DNA of 64,000 bases from Halorubellus sp. JP-L1 (lineage in GTDB: Archaea > Halobacteriota > Halobacteria > Halobacteriales > Natrialbaceae). Below are positions 8,528 through 17,785 of the stretch, piece after piece; within the stretch, counting starts at the first letter, position 1, and each line of letters starts with the position of its first letter. The stretch covers positions 1,116,001 through 1,180,000 of the forward strand of contig NZ_JAAOIR010000001.1 of the NCBI RefSeq assembly GCF_011440375.1. Reading direction: 5' to 3'. A model generated the notes under the pieces. That model did no database searches and was not told where the DNA came from. It worked only from the letters and a program-made list of their open reading frames with translations. The translations under genes and the position numbers were made by a program.

Positions 8528-8848
8528 CGCGTTCGTCCGCGACTGTCTCGGTCCCACACCATCGCTACGCTTTTGCAGCCTCGGCGTTCATGCACGAGCA
8601 TGGAGCACCACGCTGTCGCCGTAGTATGTCCCCTGGTCTGACAGCGGTGCCTTCGTTCTCTCGACGCCGCTCGCGACCGATCAGTCGCGAGCATTCGCGC
8701 CGTCACCGCGGAGTCGCCGAGGCGAGTACGGGAGAGCTCCGGCATCGTCGACAGCATCGCCATCTCATCGAGCGAGTGCGCCGTCCGTCGCGGCCGCGCA
8801 TCGAGAACCTTAACAGCCGAATGCACGACAAACCGAACAAGAGAACAC
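8528..8848. other. 321-bp intergenic region upstream of valS
   Basis: No convincing gene is present in either strand. A perfect 9-bp inverted repeat (GCTCGCGAC, 6-nt loop, GTCGCGAGC) lies at 8669-8692. A weak TATA-like stretch (CCTTAAC) near 8810-8816 lies about 35 nt before the valS start. The hairpin could be a regulator site or part of a long leader. Confidence 0.5.
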
Positions 8849-11509
8849 ATGCCAGCAGGTGACTACGAGCCGGACCGGATCGAGGAGGAGTGGCAGGAGA
8901 CGTGGGTGGACGAGGACGTGTACGCCTACGAGGGCGATCCCGAGGTCGACCCGAACACCGTCTACAGCATCGACACGCCGCCGCCGACCGTCTCGGGGAG
9001 CCTCCACATGGGGCACGTGTACGGGCACACGCTCCAGGACTTCGCCGCGCGCTACCACCGGATGGCGGACGACCACGTCCTGTTCCCGTTCGGGTACGAC
9101 GACAACGGCATCGCGAGCGAGCGCCTGACCGAGGACGAGCTCGGCATCCGCCACCAGGACTACTCGCGTCGCGAGTTCCAGGAGAAGTGCCGCGAGGTCT
9201 GCTCGACGTACGAGGCCGAGTTCACGGGGAAGATGCAGGAACTCGGGATGAGCATCGACTGGTCGAGTACGTACAAGACCATCGAGCCGCGCGTCCAGCG
9301 GATCTCGCAGCTATCGTTCCTCGACCTCTACGAGCAGGGCCGCGAGTACCGGAAGAAGGCCCCCGCGATCTGGTGCCCGGAGTGCGAGACCGCGATCTCG
9401 CAAGTCGAGATGGAGGACGCCGACCGCCACACGCACTTCAACGACGTCCGGTTCGACCTCGCGGAACCGACCGAGAGCGGCCGCGAGAGCTTCGTCATCG
9501 GGACGACCAGGCCCGAGTTGCTGCCGGCGTGCGTGAGCGTCTTCGTCCACCCCGACGACGACGAGAACCAGGACCTCGTCGGCGAGACCGCGGAAGTCCC
9601 CATCTTCGGGCACGAGGTCCCGATCATCGAGGACGACCGCGTCGATCTCGAGACGGGTACCGGGGTCGTGATGTGCTGTACGTTCGGCGACCAGAACGAC
9701 ATCGAGTGGTACCAGGCCCACGACCTCCCGCTGCGGGTCGCGATCGACGAGTCCGGGACGATGACGGACCTCGCCGAAGACTACGAGGGCCTGTCGACGA
9801 AAGAGGCCCGCGAGGCGATCGTCGAGGACCTCGACGACGCCGGGCACCTCGTCGACCGCGAGCCCCACGAGCACGCGGTCCAGGTCCACGAGCGCTGCGA
9901 GACGGACGTCGAGTACCGCGTCTCGCGCCAGTGGTACATCGAGCTCCTCGACCACAAGGAGGAGTACCTGGAGGCGGGTCGCGAGATGGACTGGTTCCCC
10001 GAGAAGATGTTCTCGCGGTACCAGCACTGGATCGAGGGCCTGGAGTGGGACTGGCTGATCTCGCGCCAGCGCGACTCCGGCATCCCGTTCCCGGTCTGGT
10101 ACTGCACCGAGTGCGACCACGAGGTCCTCGCGGAGCGCGAGCAACTGCCCGCGGATCCGCTCGCTGACGACCCACCCGCCGACGCCTGCCCCGAGTGCGG
10201 GCACGGCGAGTTCCGCCCCGAGGAGGACGTCCTCGACACGTGGGCGACCTCGAGCCTGACGCCGCTGATCAACGCGGACTGGGACCCCGAGACGCTCGGG
10301 GACGGCGAACTCGCCGCCGGCGACCTCGCACACCCCGAACTCTACCCGTTCGACGTTCGCCCGCAGGGCCACGACATCATCAGCTTCTGGCTGTTCCACA
10401 CGGTCGTCAAGTGCTACGAGCACACGGGCGAGGTCCCCTTCGATAGCGTCCTCATCAACGGCTGGGTGCTCGACGAGAACCGCGAGAAGATGAGCAAGTC
10501 CAAGGGGAACATCGTCGACCCCGCGGACGTCGTCTCCGAGTACCCGATCGACGCGATCCGGTACTGGGCGGCGTCCTCGGGCGTCGGCGACGACTTCCCC
10601 TACAGCGACACGGACATCGTCGCCGGCGAGAAGCTCATCCGGAAGCTCTGGAACGCGAGCAAACTGGTCGATAGCCTCACCGACGAGGATTCGACGCCGC
10701 CGAGCGAGCGCGACGCGCCCGACGACCTCGACACGCTCGACGAGTGGCTGCTCGCCGAACTCGACGACCTCGTCGCGGACCTCAGCGCGCGCTTCGAGGA
10801 CCACGAGTACGCGAAAGCCCGGAATCGCCTGCGGACGTTCTTCTGGGGGACGTTCTGCGACGACTACCTCGAGATCGCGAAGGAGCGCGACAGCGAGTCG
10901 ACGCGGTACGCGCTCGCGCTCGCCCACGAGACGTTCCTCAAACTCTGGGCGCCCGTGATGCCTCACGTCACCGAGGAACTCTGGCACGAGCACTACGTCG
11001 CCGGCGACCGCGACGACGTCGACGCGACCGAGACGAGCGTCCACTTAGAGGACTGGCCCGACGTCCGCGGGTACGACGCGGACCTCGAAGCGGGCGAGAC
11101 CGCGATGGAGGTCATCAGTGCGCTGCGGAAGTACAAGACCGACGCCCAGCTCGCGCTGAACGCCGACCTCGATCACGTCGAGGTGTTCGGGTCCGTCACC
11201 GGGTTCGAGGACGCCATCACGGGCGTCATGCACGTCGACAATCTGACTGTCCACCAAGAGTCCCCGGACATCACGACCGCGGTCGTCGACGTCGACCTGG
11301 ACTACTCAACGCTCGGCCCGAAGTACGGCGGACAGGTCAACGACTTCGACAGCGCGATCGCCGACGGCGACTACGAGATCGCGGACGGCGAACTGCACGT
11401 CGCCGGCGAAGTCCTCGCCAGCGACGAGTTCGAGGTCCGTGAGGAACGCACGTACGCCGGGAGCGGCGAGATGGTCGAGACCGACCGCGCGGTCGTCGTC
11501 GTGCACTGA
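8849..11509 (+). CDS. valS: valine--tRNA ligase
   Basis: This 886-aa class I synthetase attaches valine to tRNA-Val. The HIGH motif appears as HMGH at 53-56 and the KMSKS motif at about 547-551. The editing (CP1) domain contains GTTRPELLPACVSVFVHP near 215-235. Cys pairs (WCPEC near 175, CTEC and CPEC near 420-450) are probable zinc ligands. A C-terminal anticodon-binding domain follows the LWAPVMPHVTEELW segment. The length is normal for archaeal ValRS. It is followed closely by a convergent membrane-protein gene. Confidence 0.96.
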   Translation: MPAGDYEPDRIEEEWQETWVDEDVYAYEGDPEVDPNTVYSIDTPPPTVSGSLHMGHVYGHTLQDFAARYHRMADDHVLFPFGYDDNGIASERLTEDELGIRHQDYSRREFQEKCREVCSTYEAEFTGKMQELGMSIDWSSTYKTIEPRVQRISQLSFLDLYEQGREYRKKAPAIWCPECETAISQVEMEDADRHTHFNDVRFDLAEPTESGRESFVIGTTRPELLPACVSVFVHPDDDENQDLVGETAEVPIFGHEVPIIEDDRVDLETGTGVVMCCTFGDQNDIEWYQAHDLPLRVAIDESGTMTDLAEDYEGLSTKEAREAIVEDLDDAGHLVDREPHEHAVQVHERCETDVEYRVSRQWYIELLDHKEEYLEAGREMDWFPEKMFSRYQHWIEGLEWDWLISRQRDSGIPFPVWYCTECDHEVLAEREQLPADPLADDPPADACPECGHGEFRPEEDVLDTWATSSLTPLINADWDPETLGDGELAAGDLAHPELYPFDVRPQGHDIISFWLFHTVVKCYEHTGEVPFDSVLINGWVLDENREKMSKSKGNIVDPADVVSEYPIDAIRYWAASSGVGDDFPYSDTDIVAGEKLIRKLWNASKLVDSLTDEDSTPPSERDAPDDLDTLDEWLLAELDDLVADLSARFEDHEYAKARNRLRTFFWGTFCDDYLEIAKERDSESTRYALALAHETFLKLWAPVMPHVTEELWHEHYVAGDRDDVDATETSVHLEDWPDVRGYDADLEAGETAMEVISALRKYKTDAQLALNADLDHVEVFGSVTGFEDAITGVMHVDNLTVHQESPDITTAVVDVDLDYSTLGPKYGGQVNDFDSAIADGDYEIADGELHVAGEVLASDEFEVREERTYAGSGEMVETDRAVVVVH

Positions 11510-11534
11510 CCGTCACTGCGACCGTCGCTTCGAG

Positions 11535-12269
11535 CTACTCGCGGACGCGACGGCGTTCCAGTTTCTTCGCGCGCGTCGAGAGCGCGAGGAACGTCGCGAG
11601 CACCGTGAGGACGACGGCGCCCGCGGCCGCGATGCGGTGCGGGCCGGGGGTGTGGACGACGCCGCTCGCGGTCACCTCCTCGGCGGGGATGACCGTGTGA
11701 TGCGGCGTTCCGACGACGGGAACGAAGTAGTCGACGACGTCGTTCAGGAGGTACCAGCCCGCGGCGACGGCGACGGCCTTCACGGGGAAGTCGCCGATCC
11801 GGTGGAGGACGAACCCCTGGAGGACCATCGCGAGGTGACTCCAGAACAGGAAGTTGTACATGAGCGCGCCCGTGTACGCGAAGTCGCTCTGGAACGCGAG
11901 CAGGACGAACGGCGTCCACGCGCCGAGCTTCAGGCACCCGAAGAACGCGAGCGCCGTGAGGTACTCGTTCGACCGGCCGACGGCCCACGCGCCGAACGCG
12001 AGCGCGATGAACAGCGTCGCGACCGGCGAGTCCGGGACGAACGGCCACATCGCGAGCGGCTCGAACGCGAACTGGCTGCCCTCCCACACGAAGCCCGGTG
12101 CCAGGGGGTCGATGCCGTAGTAGTAGAACCCGAACGCGGTCCCGAGGACGTTCGTCGCGACCACCAGCCAGACGAGGCGGAGGCCGAGGTCCTCGATCGC
12201 CTCGGGAACGGGCGCGACGTACCACGGCAGGTCTTCACGGGCCGGCAACTCGTCGCGTAACAGCTCCAT
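11535..12269 (-). CDS. DUF1405 family membrane protein
   Basis: This 244-aa protein has about six to seven hydrophobic segments. Features seen include [13 protein letters not shown] after the first [17 protein letters not shown], and [18 protein letters not shown] in the middle. These match the general pattern of DUF1405 proteins, found in Firmicutes and haloarchaea, whose function is unknown. The start at the ATG at 12269 leaves a short acidic N-terminus; nine further codons upstream are possible. It converges with valS (25-bp gap) and is divergent from pdxS. Confidence 0.72.
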   Translation of the reverse strand: MELLRDELPAREDLPWYVAPVPEAIEDLGLRLVWLVVATNVLGTAFGFYYYGIDPLAPGFVWEGSQFAFEPLAMWPFVPDSPVATLFIALAFGAWAVGRSNEYLTALAFFGCLKLGAWTPFVLLAFQSDFAYTGALMYNFLFWSHLAMVLQGFVLHRIGDFPVKAVAVAAGWYLLNDVVDYFVPVVGTPHHTVIPAEEVTASGVVHTPGPHRIAAAGAVVLTVLATFLALSTRAKKLERRRVRE

Positions 12270-12477
12270 CACGCCCACCCTGTGCGTGGCTCCCACAAAT
12301 CACTCCCGGTCGCGGACGACGACCCCGGTCGGCGACGCGAACCGCGTCCGCGCCGCCACCCCAAGTCGTCCGCGCGAACGGCGGCCGCGCCACCACCCCC
12401 GTTCGCGGCGTCCTTCGACACCGGTCGGCGACGCCCGTTGCGGACCGTATAAGTGCGACCGGGTGCAATCGTCGTGC

Positions 12478-13386
12478 ATGCCAACCGAGACCGACCTGGA
12501 GGACCTCAAGCGAGGGACCGACCTGGTCAAGCGCGGGTTCGCTCGCATGCAGAAGGGCGGCGTCATCATGGACGTCGTGAACGAAGAGCAGGCGAGGATC
12601 GCCGAGGAGGCCGGCGCCGTCGCGGTGATGGCGCTCGAGGCCGTGCCGGCTGACATCCGCAAGCGCGGTGGCGTCGCGCGGATGGCCGACCCCGCGGACG
12701 TCGCGGACATCGTCGACTCCGTCTCCATCCCCGTCATGGGGAAGTCCCGCATCGGCCACCGGAAGGAAGCCGAGATCCTGCAGGCCGTCGGCGTGGACAT
12801 GATCGACGAGAGCGAAGTCCTGACGCCCGCGGACGACGCCTACCACATCGACAAGCGCGAGTTCACCGCGCCGTTCGTCTGCGGCGCGCGGAACCTCGGC
12901 GAAGCCCTGCGTCGCATCGACGAGGGCGCGGCGATGATCCGCACGAAGGGCGAGGCCGGGACGGGCGACGTGAACCAGGCCGTCCACCACCAGCGCACGA
13001 TCAAGGGCTCGATCCGCCAGCTCGAGGGCATGAACTGGGAGGAGCGCGAGAAGTGGGCGCGCGAGAACGAGGCGCCCGCCGAGCTCGTGCACGAGACCGC
13101 CGAGATGGGGCGGCTCCCGGTCGTGAACTTCGCCGCCGGCGGCATCGCGACGCCCGCGGACGCGGCGCTGATGATGTACCACGAGTGCGACGGCATCTTC
13201 GTCGGCTCCGGGATCTTCGGCGCGGAGGACCCCGAGGCGATGGGCGAAGCGATCGTGCAGGCCGTGAACAACCACGACGACCCGGAGACGCTCGCGGAGA
13301 TCGCGTCGAACCTCGGGAAGTCGATGAAGGGCGACGCGAACGTCGACCTGCCCGAAGAGGAGAAGATGCAGGGCCGCGGCGTCTGA
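12478..13386 (+). CDS. pdxS: pyridoxal 5'-phosphate synthase lyase subunit
   Basis: This 302-aa TIM-barrel protein makes PLP from ribose 5-phosphate, glyceraldehyde 3-phosphate and ammonia supplied by PdxT. Signature segments are present: [17 protein letters not shown] at the N-terminus, [15 protein letters not shown] with a catalytic Lys near 84, [15 protein letters not shown], and [16 protein letters not shown] for phosphate binding. The C-terminus ends with an acidic segment and GRGV. The partner pdxT is not in this window. The start at 12478 gives the conserved N-terminus. Confidence 0.96.
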   Translation: MPTETDLEDLKRGTDLVKRGFARMQKGGVIMDVVNEEQARIAEEAGAVAVMALEAVPADIRKRGGVARMADPADVADIVDSVSIPVMGKSRIGHRKEAEILQAVGVDMIDESEVLTPADDAYHIDKREFTAPFVCGARNLGEALRRIDEGAAMIRTKGEAGTGDVNQAVHHQRTIKGSIRQLEGMNWEEREKWARENEAPAELVHETAEMGRLPVVNFAAGGIATPADAALMMYHECDGIFVGSGIFGAEDPEAMGEAIVQAVNNHDDPETLAEIASNLGKSMKGDANVDLPEEEKMQGRGV

Positions 13387-13698
13387 GCGAGGCGGAACGG
13401 AGACGGGGCGTCAGCTCCGTTCGGCTATTCTGCGCGGTTCGACCGACGAACCAGCGTTGCGAGTCCGGCGTCAGCAGGCGAATCGAGCCGGGTTCGGTCG
13501 TCCGATCGGTCGGTGAAACGTGCGTGGTACCTACCCGCTCGAGGGTACGGTCGGGTTTTCACCGACGCGTTCGCTTCGCGACCCGCCGGACGGCCTCGAT
13601 CGGGTAATCGGCAGGAAGCGACGGGTCGACGTAGCTCAAAACGAGTTTTCAGCTTGCGAAACCGGCTTTAGGGTATGGGCCAACTGTGCAGGTAAGGC
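13387..13698. other. 312-bp intergenic region before the membrane-HTH gene
   Basis: No gene was recognised. There are two inverted repeats: GTCGGTGAAA near 13508 pairs with TTTCACCGAC near 13556 across about 40 nt, and AAAACGAGTTTT lies near 13638. The second is close to the promoter of the downstream HTH gene and could be an operator. No further structure was seen. Confidence 0.4.
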
Positions 13699-14676
13699 AT
13701 GTCGCGGCTCCTCCCGTTCCAGTCGGAGACAGAGGTCCCGCAGGACCGTGCGCCGCGCGTCGTCGACCTCGAGGGCGAGGACGCCGAGAAGGTGTTCGGT
13801 GCGCTCTCCTCGGAGACGGCGCGCTCGATCTTCACGGCGCTGCACGAGGAGCCGATGACGGCGAGCGACGTCGCGGACGCGGTCGACTCCTCGATCCAGA
13901 ACGTCAGGTACCACCTGGAGAACCTCTCGGAGGCGGGCCTGATCGAGGTCGTCGACACGTGGTACTCCTCGCGCGGGAACGAGATGAAGGTGTACGCGCC
14001 GAAGGACGGCCCGCTCATCGTGTCGAGCGACGAGTCTCGCGCGAGCCGCATCCGGACGGCGCTGAGTCGTCTCGTCGGTGGCGTCGGCGTCCTGCTCGCG
14101 TCCAGCCTCCTCGTGCAGTACGGGTGGCAGGAACTGTTCGGTGGCCTCGCCACCACCGGTGCGAGTTCGGACGGCAGTGCGCCGGGCCCGGAGACGGAAC
14201 TGTCGGGGACCGCCGCGAGCGACGACCAGGCCGCGGGCGACGCCGCCAGCACGACGGCGTCGACGACGAGCGAGGGTGACGGCGGCGACGGCGCCGACGT
14301 CGGCATCAACGACGTCGACAGTACGACGACCGCGAGCGGCGGCGGCGAGGAGACGAGTGCGATGACCGGCGAGCCGACGACCGTCGAGGCGGCGACGCAG
14401 ACCGAAGCGGCGAGGACGGAGCCGGCGACGACCGCCGATGCGGCGACGACGGCTGAACCGGCGACGGAGATGGCGGCGGGGAACGAGAGCTTCAACGTCG
14501 CCGCTGAGTCGACCCGGACTGCGGCCGACGCGGCGACGACGGCCGCGAGCGGCGGCGCCGGCGGCGGCGACCTGCTCGCTGGCGGCCTCCCGCCGGGCGC
14601 GATGTTCTTCCTCGGCGGGTTCGTCGTCCTCGTCGCGCTCATCGCCTACCAGTACTCCGCGTCCCCGTACCGTTGA
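13699..14676 (+). CDS. membrane-anchored winged-helix transcription regulator
   Basis: This is a 325-aa protein. The N-terminal wHTH (about 30-105) shows FGALSSETARSIFTALHEEP, a recognition helix with IQNVRYHLENLSEAGL, and a wing near SRGNEMKVYAP, as in ArsR/HTH_20 proteins. A hydrophobic segment at about 122-140 is followed by a long Ala/Thr/Glu low-complexity region (about 150-290) and a second hydrophobic segment near 300-318 at the C-terminus. The DNA-binding domain would sit in the cytoplasm with the Thr-rich part probably outside, suggesting an envelope-responsive regulator. Targets are unknown. An inverted repeat lies upstream and dnaG downstream. Confidence 0.8.
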   Translation: MSRLLPFQSETEVPQDRAPRVVDLEGEDAEKVFGALSSETARSIFTALHEEPMTASDVADAVDSSIQNVRYHLENLSEAGLIEVVDTWYSSRGNEMKVYAPKDGPLIVSSDESRASRIRTALSRLVGGVGVLLASSLLVQYGWQELFGGLATTGASSDGSAPGPETELSGTAASDDQAAGDAASTTASTTSEGDGGDGADVGINDVDSTTTASGGGEETSAMTGEPTTVEAATQTEAARTEPATTADAATTAEPATEMAAGNESFNVAAESTRTAADAATTAASGGAGGGDLLAGGLPPGAMFFLGGFVVLVALIAYQYSASPYR

Positions 14677-15082
14677 GCGCGGTCCCGCATCACTGCGGGC
14701 ACCCCGCACCGTCGACCGCGGAGTCACCTGGAGGGTGTCGGGCAGGGTGCGTCGGACGCGATCCCTGCAACAAGTATACACCATTCGGCCACGTACTGTC
14801 GACGAGTTCGTGCAGCATGCACGAGTTCACTGTCACGATACACTCACGCGCCACCCATCGCGGTGGCCTCACGCGGCGCCCACGTCGGGCATCATCACGC
14901 GGTTACGACGCGGTAGCCCCCTCGCGGGGGAACGCCAGACCGACCGCTCCATCGCGGGGCATCAGCAGACCGACCGCTCCATCGCGGGGCATCGGGAGCG
15001 AGGCCGCCTCGCGTCGGGGCGGTAGCAGCGGGGCCCTTCAGGCCAGCGGAGACACGTCGGCCCCCGCCGGGGCCAGTTCACC
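14677..15082. other. 406-bp intergenic region upstream of dnaG
   Basis: No convincing gene is present. The region contains a two-copy direct repeat (14936-14993) and several short GC-rich hairpins, for example around CGCGGT. An open frame through it is Arg/Ser/Pro-rich and lacks protein-like character. It may be leader or promoter sequence for dnaG. Confidence 0.45.
14936..14993. repeat. two 28-bp direct repeats, 30-bp period
   Basis: The copies at 14936-14963 and 14966-14993 are identical, each starting CAGACCGACCG and ending CGGGGCATC, separated by 2 nt. A partial related segment with CGCGGGGG precedes them at about 14921-14931. They probably arose by slippage or local duplication; a binding-site pair is also possible. 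Confidence 0.85.
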
Positions 15083-16492
15083 ATGGAAGACACAGCAAAG
15101 TACCTGATTCACGCGACGTTCACAGCGGATGGGGTCGTCGAGCGGAGCGACGTCGTCGGCGCGATCTTCGGACAGACCGAGGGGTTGCTCGGCGAGGAGC
15201 TCGACCTCAGGGAGTTACAGCAGTCCTCGAAGGTCGGTCGCATCGACGTCGAGGCCGACGTCACGCGCGGCCAGACGGAGGGGACGATAACGATCGCGAG
15301 CGGTCTGGACAGGGTCGCGACCGCGACGCTCGCGGCGAGCCTGGAGACGCTCACGCGGATCGGGCCGTGCCAGGCGCGCTGCGAGGTGGCGGACATCGAG
15401 GACGTTCGGGCGGCCAAGCGCCGTCGCGTCGTCGAGCGCGCGAAGGAGCTCCTGAACTCGGCGTTCGACGATTCGGTGATGTCGAGCGACGAGATCCTCC
15501 GGGAAGTCCGCGAGCACGTGCGCGTCGAGGACGTCACGGAGTACGACGGCCTCCCGGCGGGTCCGCGGGTCGCGGACAGCGACGCGATCATCGTCGTCGA
15601 GGGTCGCTCTGACGTCCTCCAGCTGTTGAAGTACGGCATCAAGAACGCGGTGGCGGTCGAGGGAACGAACGTCCCGGACGTGATCGCGGAGTTGACCGCG
15701 GAGCGGACGGTGACGGCGTTCCTCGACGGCGACCGCGGCGGGGACCTCATCCTCCGGGAGCTCGCGGACGTCGGGGACGTGGACTACGTCGCGCTCGCGC
15801 CCGCGGACAAGTCGGTCGAGGACCTCTCGCATCACGACGTGTTCGACGCGCTCCGCGAGAAGGTGCCCTACGAGACGGTGGCGGGCGCGAACGACCCGCG
15901 CGAGGCGGTCGCGGCGACGGACGGGAGCGCGACGCCGGCACCGGCGGACGGCGACGGGTCGGGGTCGCCGACGGACGCCTCGGGTGCGGAGACAGCGGCG
16001 ACGCCGGACGACGGGACGCGGAACCCCGACGGCCCGAGTACGACGCCGGACGCGACGGACGGTGCCTCGTCGGCGATGACTGACGACGCCGAGGCGGCGT
16101 CGGACGCAGCGCCAGCCTCAGACGTCGAGGCTGCGTCCGACGGTGAGTCGGCGTCGGTCGAGGAGCCGTCGGCGCCGGAGGCGTCGCAGAGCGCGCCGAC
16201 GTCGCTCCGCGAGCACGTCGCGGCGGTCGTCGACGAGGGCACCGGCGAGGTCCGGTTGCTCGACGACGAGTACGAGACGCTCGGGAGCGCGAGCGCCGCG
16301 GACGCGTTCGAGTTGCTACGGGACGCCGCCGTCGACCCGCACGCCGTCGTCCTCGACGGCGAACTCACGCAGAAGGTACTGGACGTCGCGTCCCAGCGCG
16401 GCGTCGACCACGTCGTCGCCGACTCCTTCGGAGACTTCGTGAAGCGCCCGACGAGCGTCCGGATCCGGACCGCCGCCGACCTCACGGTCTGA
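15083..16492 (+). CDS. dnaG: archaeal DnaG-type primase (TOPRIM domain)
   Basis: This 469-aa protein begins MEDTAKYLIHATF, the archaeal DnaG N-terminal signature. The TOPRIM domain has the catalytic Glu near 173 in IIVVEGRSDVLQLL and the Asp motif FLDGDRGGD near 213-221. Archaeal DnaG has primase activity and is also found with the exosome in RNA turnover. A long acidic/Ala-Thr linker (about 275-385) separates it from a C-terminal domain (about 385-465) containing LREHVAAVVDEGTGEVRLLD. The linker is longer and more repetitive than in many relatives, as is common in halophiles. The start at 15083 matches the conserved beginning. Confidence 0.94.
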   Translation: MEDTAKYLIHATFTADGVVERSDVVGAIFGQTEGLLGEELDLRELQQSSKVGRIDVEADVTRGQTEGTITIASGLDRVATATLAASLETLTRIGPCQARCEVADIEDVRAAKRRRVVERAKELLNSAFDDSVMSSDEILREVREHVRVEDVTEYDGLPAGPRVADSDAIIVVEGRSDVLQLLKYGIKNAVAVEGTNVPDVIAELTAERTVTAFLDGDRGGDLILRELADVGDVDYVALAPADKSVEDLSHHDVFDALREKVPYETVAGANDPREAVAATDGSATPAPADGDGSGSPTDASGAETAATPDDGTRNPDGPSTTPDATDGASSAMTDDAEAASDAAPASDVEAASDGESASVEEPSAPEASQSAPTSLREHVAAVVDEGTGEVRLLDDEYETLGSASAADAFELLRDAAVDPHAVVLDGELTQKVLDVASQRGVDHVVADSFGDFVKRPTSVRIRTAADLTV

Positions 16493-16536
16493 ACCATCGA
16501 CCGGTGCGGACGTCTCGAGCGGGATTGGACCGACGG

Positions 16537-16821
16537 TCACGTCGGTGGGTCGTGGATGGGAACGAACGTCGCGTGGCCGTCTTGTTCGACCGTGATGCGG
16601 TAGCCTTCGTACGTGAACGTCACCTGTACCTGTGCGTCGGGCGCGGGCGGGTCCTCGAAGAGGTCGGCGATGACGTCCCCGAACGTCTCCCACGTGCTCG
16701 AGAGGTCGTCGACGTCCTCGTCGGCGATGTCCGCGACGTGCTCGGCGACCTGGATCGCTGGTTCGGGGCCGTCGAGGTCCAGACGTCTGTGGAGTACCTG
16801 CTCGGTGGGTCCGGATAGCAT
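16537..16821 (-). CDS. HalOD1 output domain protein, copy 1
   Basis: This is a 94-aa protein. The C-terminal half carries QVQVTFTYEGYRITVEQDG, typical of the small haloarchaeal HalOD1 domain, proposed as an output module in signalling. It is a tandem paralogue of the gene at 16929-17213, with the same length and a nearly identical C-terminal half. The ATG at 16821 is chosen so that both start at equivalent positions; a TATA-like AATTATATC near 16851 supports it. The function is unproven. Confidence 0.8.
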   Translation of the reverse strand: MLSGPTEQVLHRRLDLDGPEPAIQVAEHVADIADEDVDDLSSTWETFGDVIADLFEDPPAPDAQVQVTFTYEGYRITVEQDGHATFVPIHDPPT

Positions 16822-16928
16822 GGGTACGGGAGTAACGGCCCGACTGATATAATTGCTAACCATGAACATACAGCCGAGGTAGGACGCCGTTACTCGGCCT
16901 CAAGCCAGTATTTCGCTCGACAACCGGG

Positions 16929-17213
16929 TCACGTCGGCGGGTCGCCGACGGGAACGAACGTCGCGTGCCCGTCCTGCTCGACGGTGATGCGGTAGCCCTC
17001 GTACGTGAACGTCACCTGTACCTGCGCGTCGGGGGCAGGCGGATCCTGGAAGATCTCGTCGAGGAGGTGGTCGAAGCACTCCCACGTGCTCTCGAGGTCC
17101 GTCACCTCCTCGCCGGCGATGTTCGCGACGTGTTCGGCCACCTGTTCGGCCGGTTCGCGGACGTCCGTCTGGAGCTGTCGATGGAAGACGTCGTCTGACC
17201 CAGTGTCGCTCAT
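16929..17213 (-). CDS. HalOD1 output domain protein, copy 2
   Basis: This 94-aa protein aligns without gaps over most of its length with the neighbouring HalOD1 gene and shares the segment from DPPAPDAQVQ to HATFVP. The N-terminal half differs more (VFHRQLQTDVREPAEQV against VLHRRLDLDGPEPAIQV). Its own TATA-like CTATAACT near 17247 suggests a separate promoter. This is a recent tandem duplication, perhaps homogenised by gene conversion. The family is of haloarchaeal signalling output type, with unknown partners. Confidence 0.8.
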   Translation of the reverse strand: MSDTGSDDVFHRQLQTDVREPAEQVAEHVANIAGEEVTDLESTWECFDHLLDEIFQDPPAPDAQVQVTFTYEGYRITVEQDGHATFVPVGDPPT

Positions 17214-17320
17214 CCACTCGGTCCTGTAGCGGCGCGTGCAAAGTTATAGGGGCGTTATCGCCGGCCAGAGCGCCCCACGTGGCGGGGGATCGGGCGGCGA
17301 CCTGCCGCGTCGGTCGAGCG

Positions 17321-17785
17321 CTACGCCAGGCCGAGCGAGCGCGTCATCCGGAGGCCGTCGCCGCTCTCGTAGCGGCCGGGATGACGGGCGGCGACCTCGA
17401 ACCCGAGGTCCTCGTAGAGCGAGCGCGCGCGGTCGTTGTCGGCAGCGACCTCGAGGGTCGCCGCCGCGACGCCGCGCGAGCGCAGTTCCGAGAGCGCACG
17501 CGAGAGGAGCGCACGACCGTGCCCGCGGCCGCGGTTGGCGGGCGCGACCACGAGCTCGGACACGTACCCGGTGTCGTACGCGTGCACGTACCCGACCGGA
17601 GCGGTGTACGCGCTCCCGTCGATACCGTCGGATCCGTCCGTCTCGGGCGCTCGATCGGGGACGGCGACGACCGTGACGCCACCCGGGAGGCCGTCCGCGA
17701 ACAGGTCCTCGACCGGCTCCGGGAGGTGCGTCTGGAGGACGCGGATCGTCGGCAAGTCGACGCGAGTGGCGGCGCGGACGGTCAC
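17321..17785 (-). CDS. GNAT family N-acetyltransferase
   Basis: From the GTG at 17785 the product is 154 aa. The acetyl-CoA binding motif A is ELVVAPANRGRGHGRALL (R/Q-x-x-G-x-G/A pattern), followed by SRGVAAATLEVAADNDRARSLYEDLGF, typical of RimI-like enzymes. The GTG overlaps the stop of the upstream DUF92 gene (GTGA), which indicates translational coupling and decides the start. The substrate could be a protein N-terminus or a small amine and cannot be told from sequence. Confidence 0.87.
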   Translation of the reverse strand: MTVRAATRVDLPTIRVLQTHLPEPVEDLFADGLPGGVTVVAVPDRAPETDGSDGIDGSAYTAPVGYVHAYDTGYVSELVVAPANRGRGHGRALLSRALSELRSRGVAAATLEVAADNDRARSLYEDLGFEVAARHPGRYESGDGLRMTRSLGLA

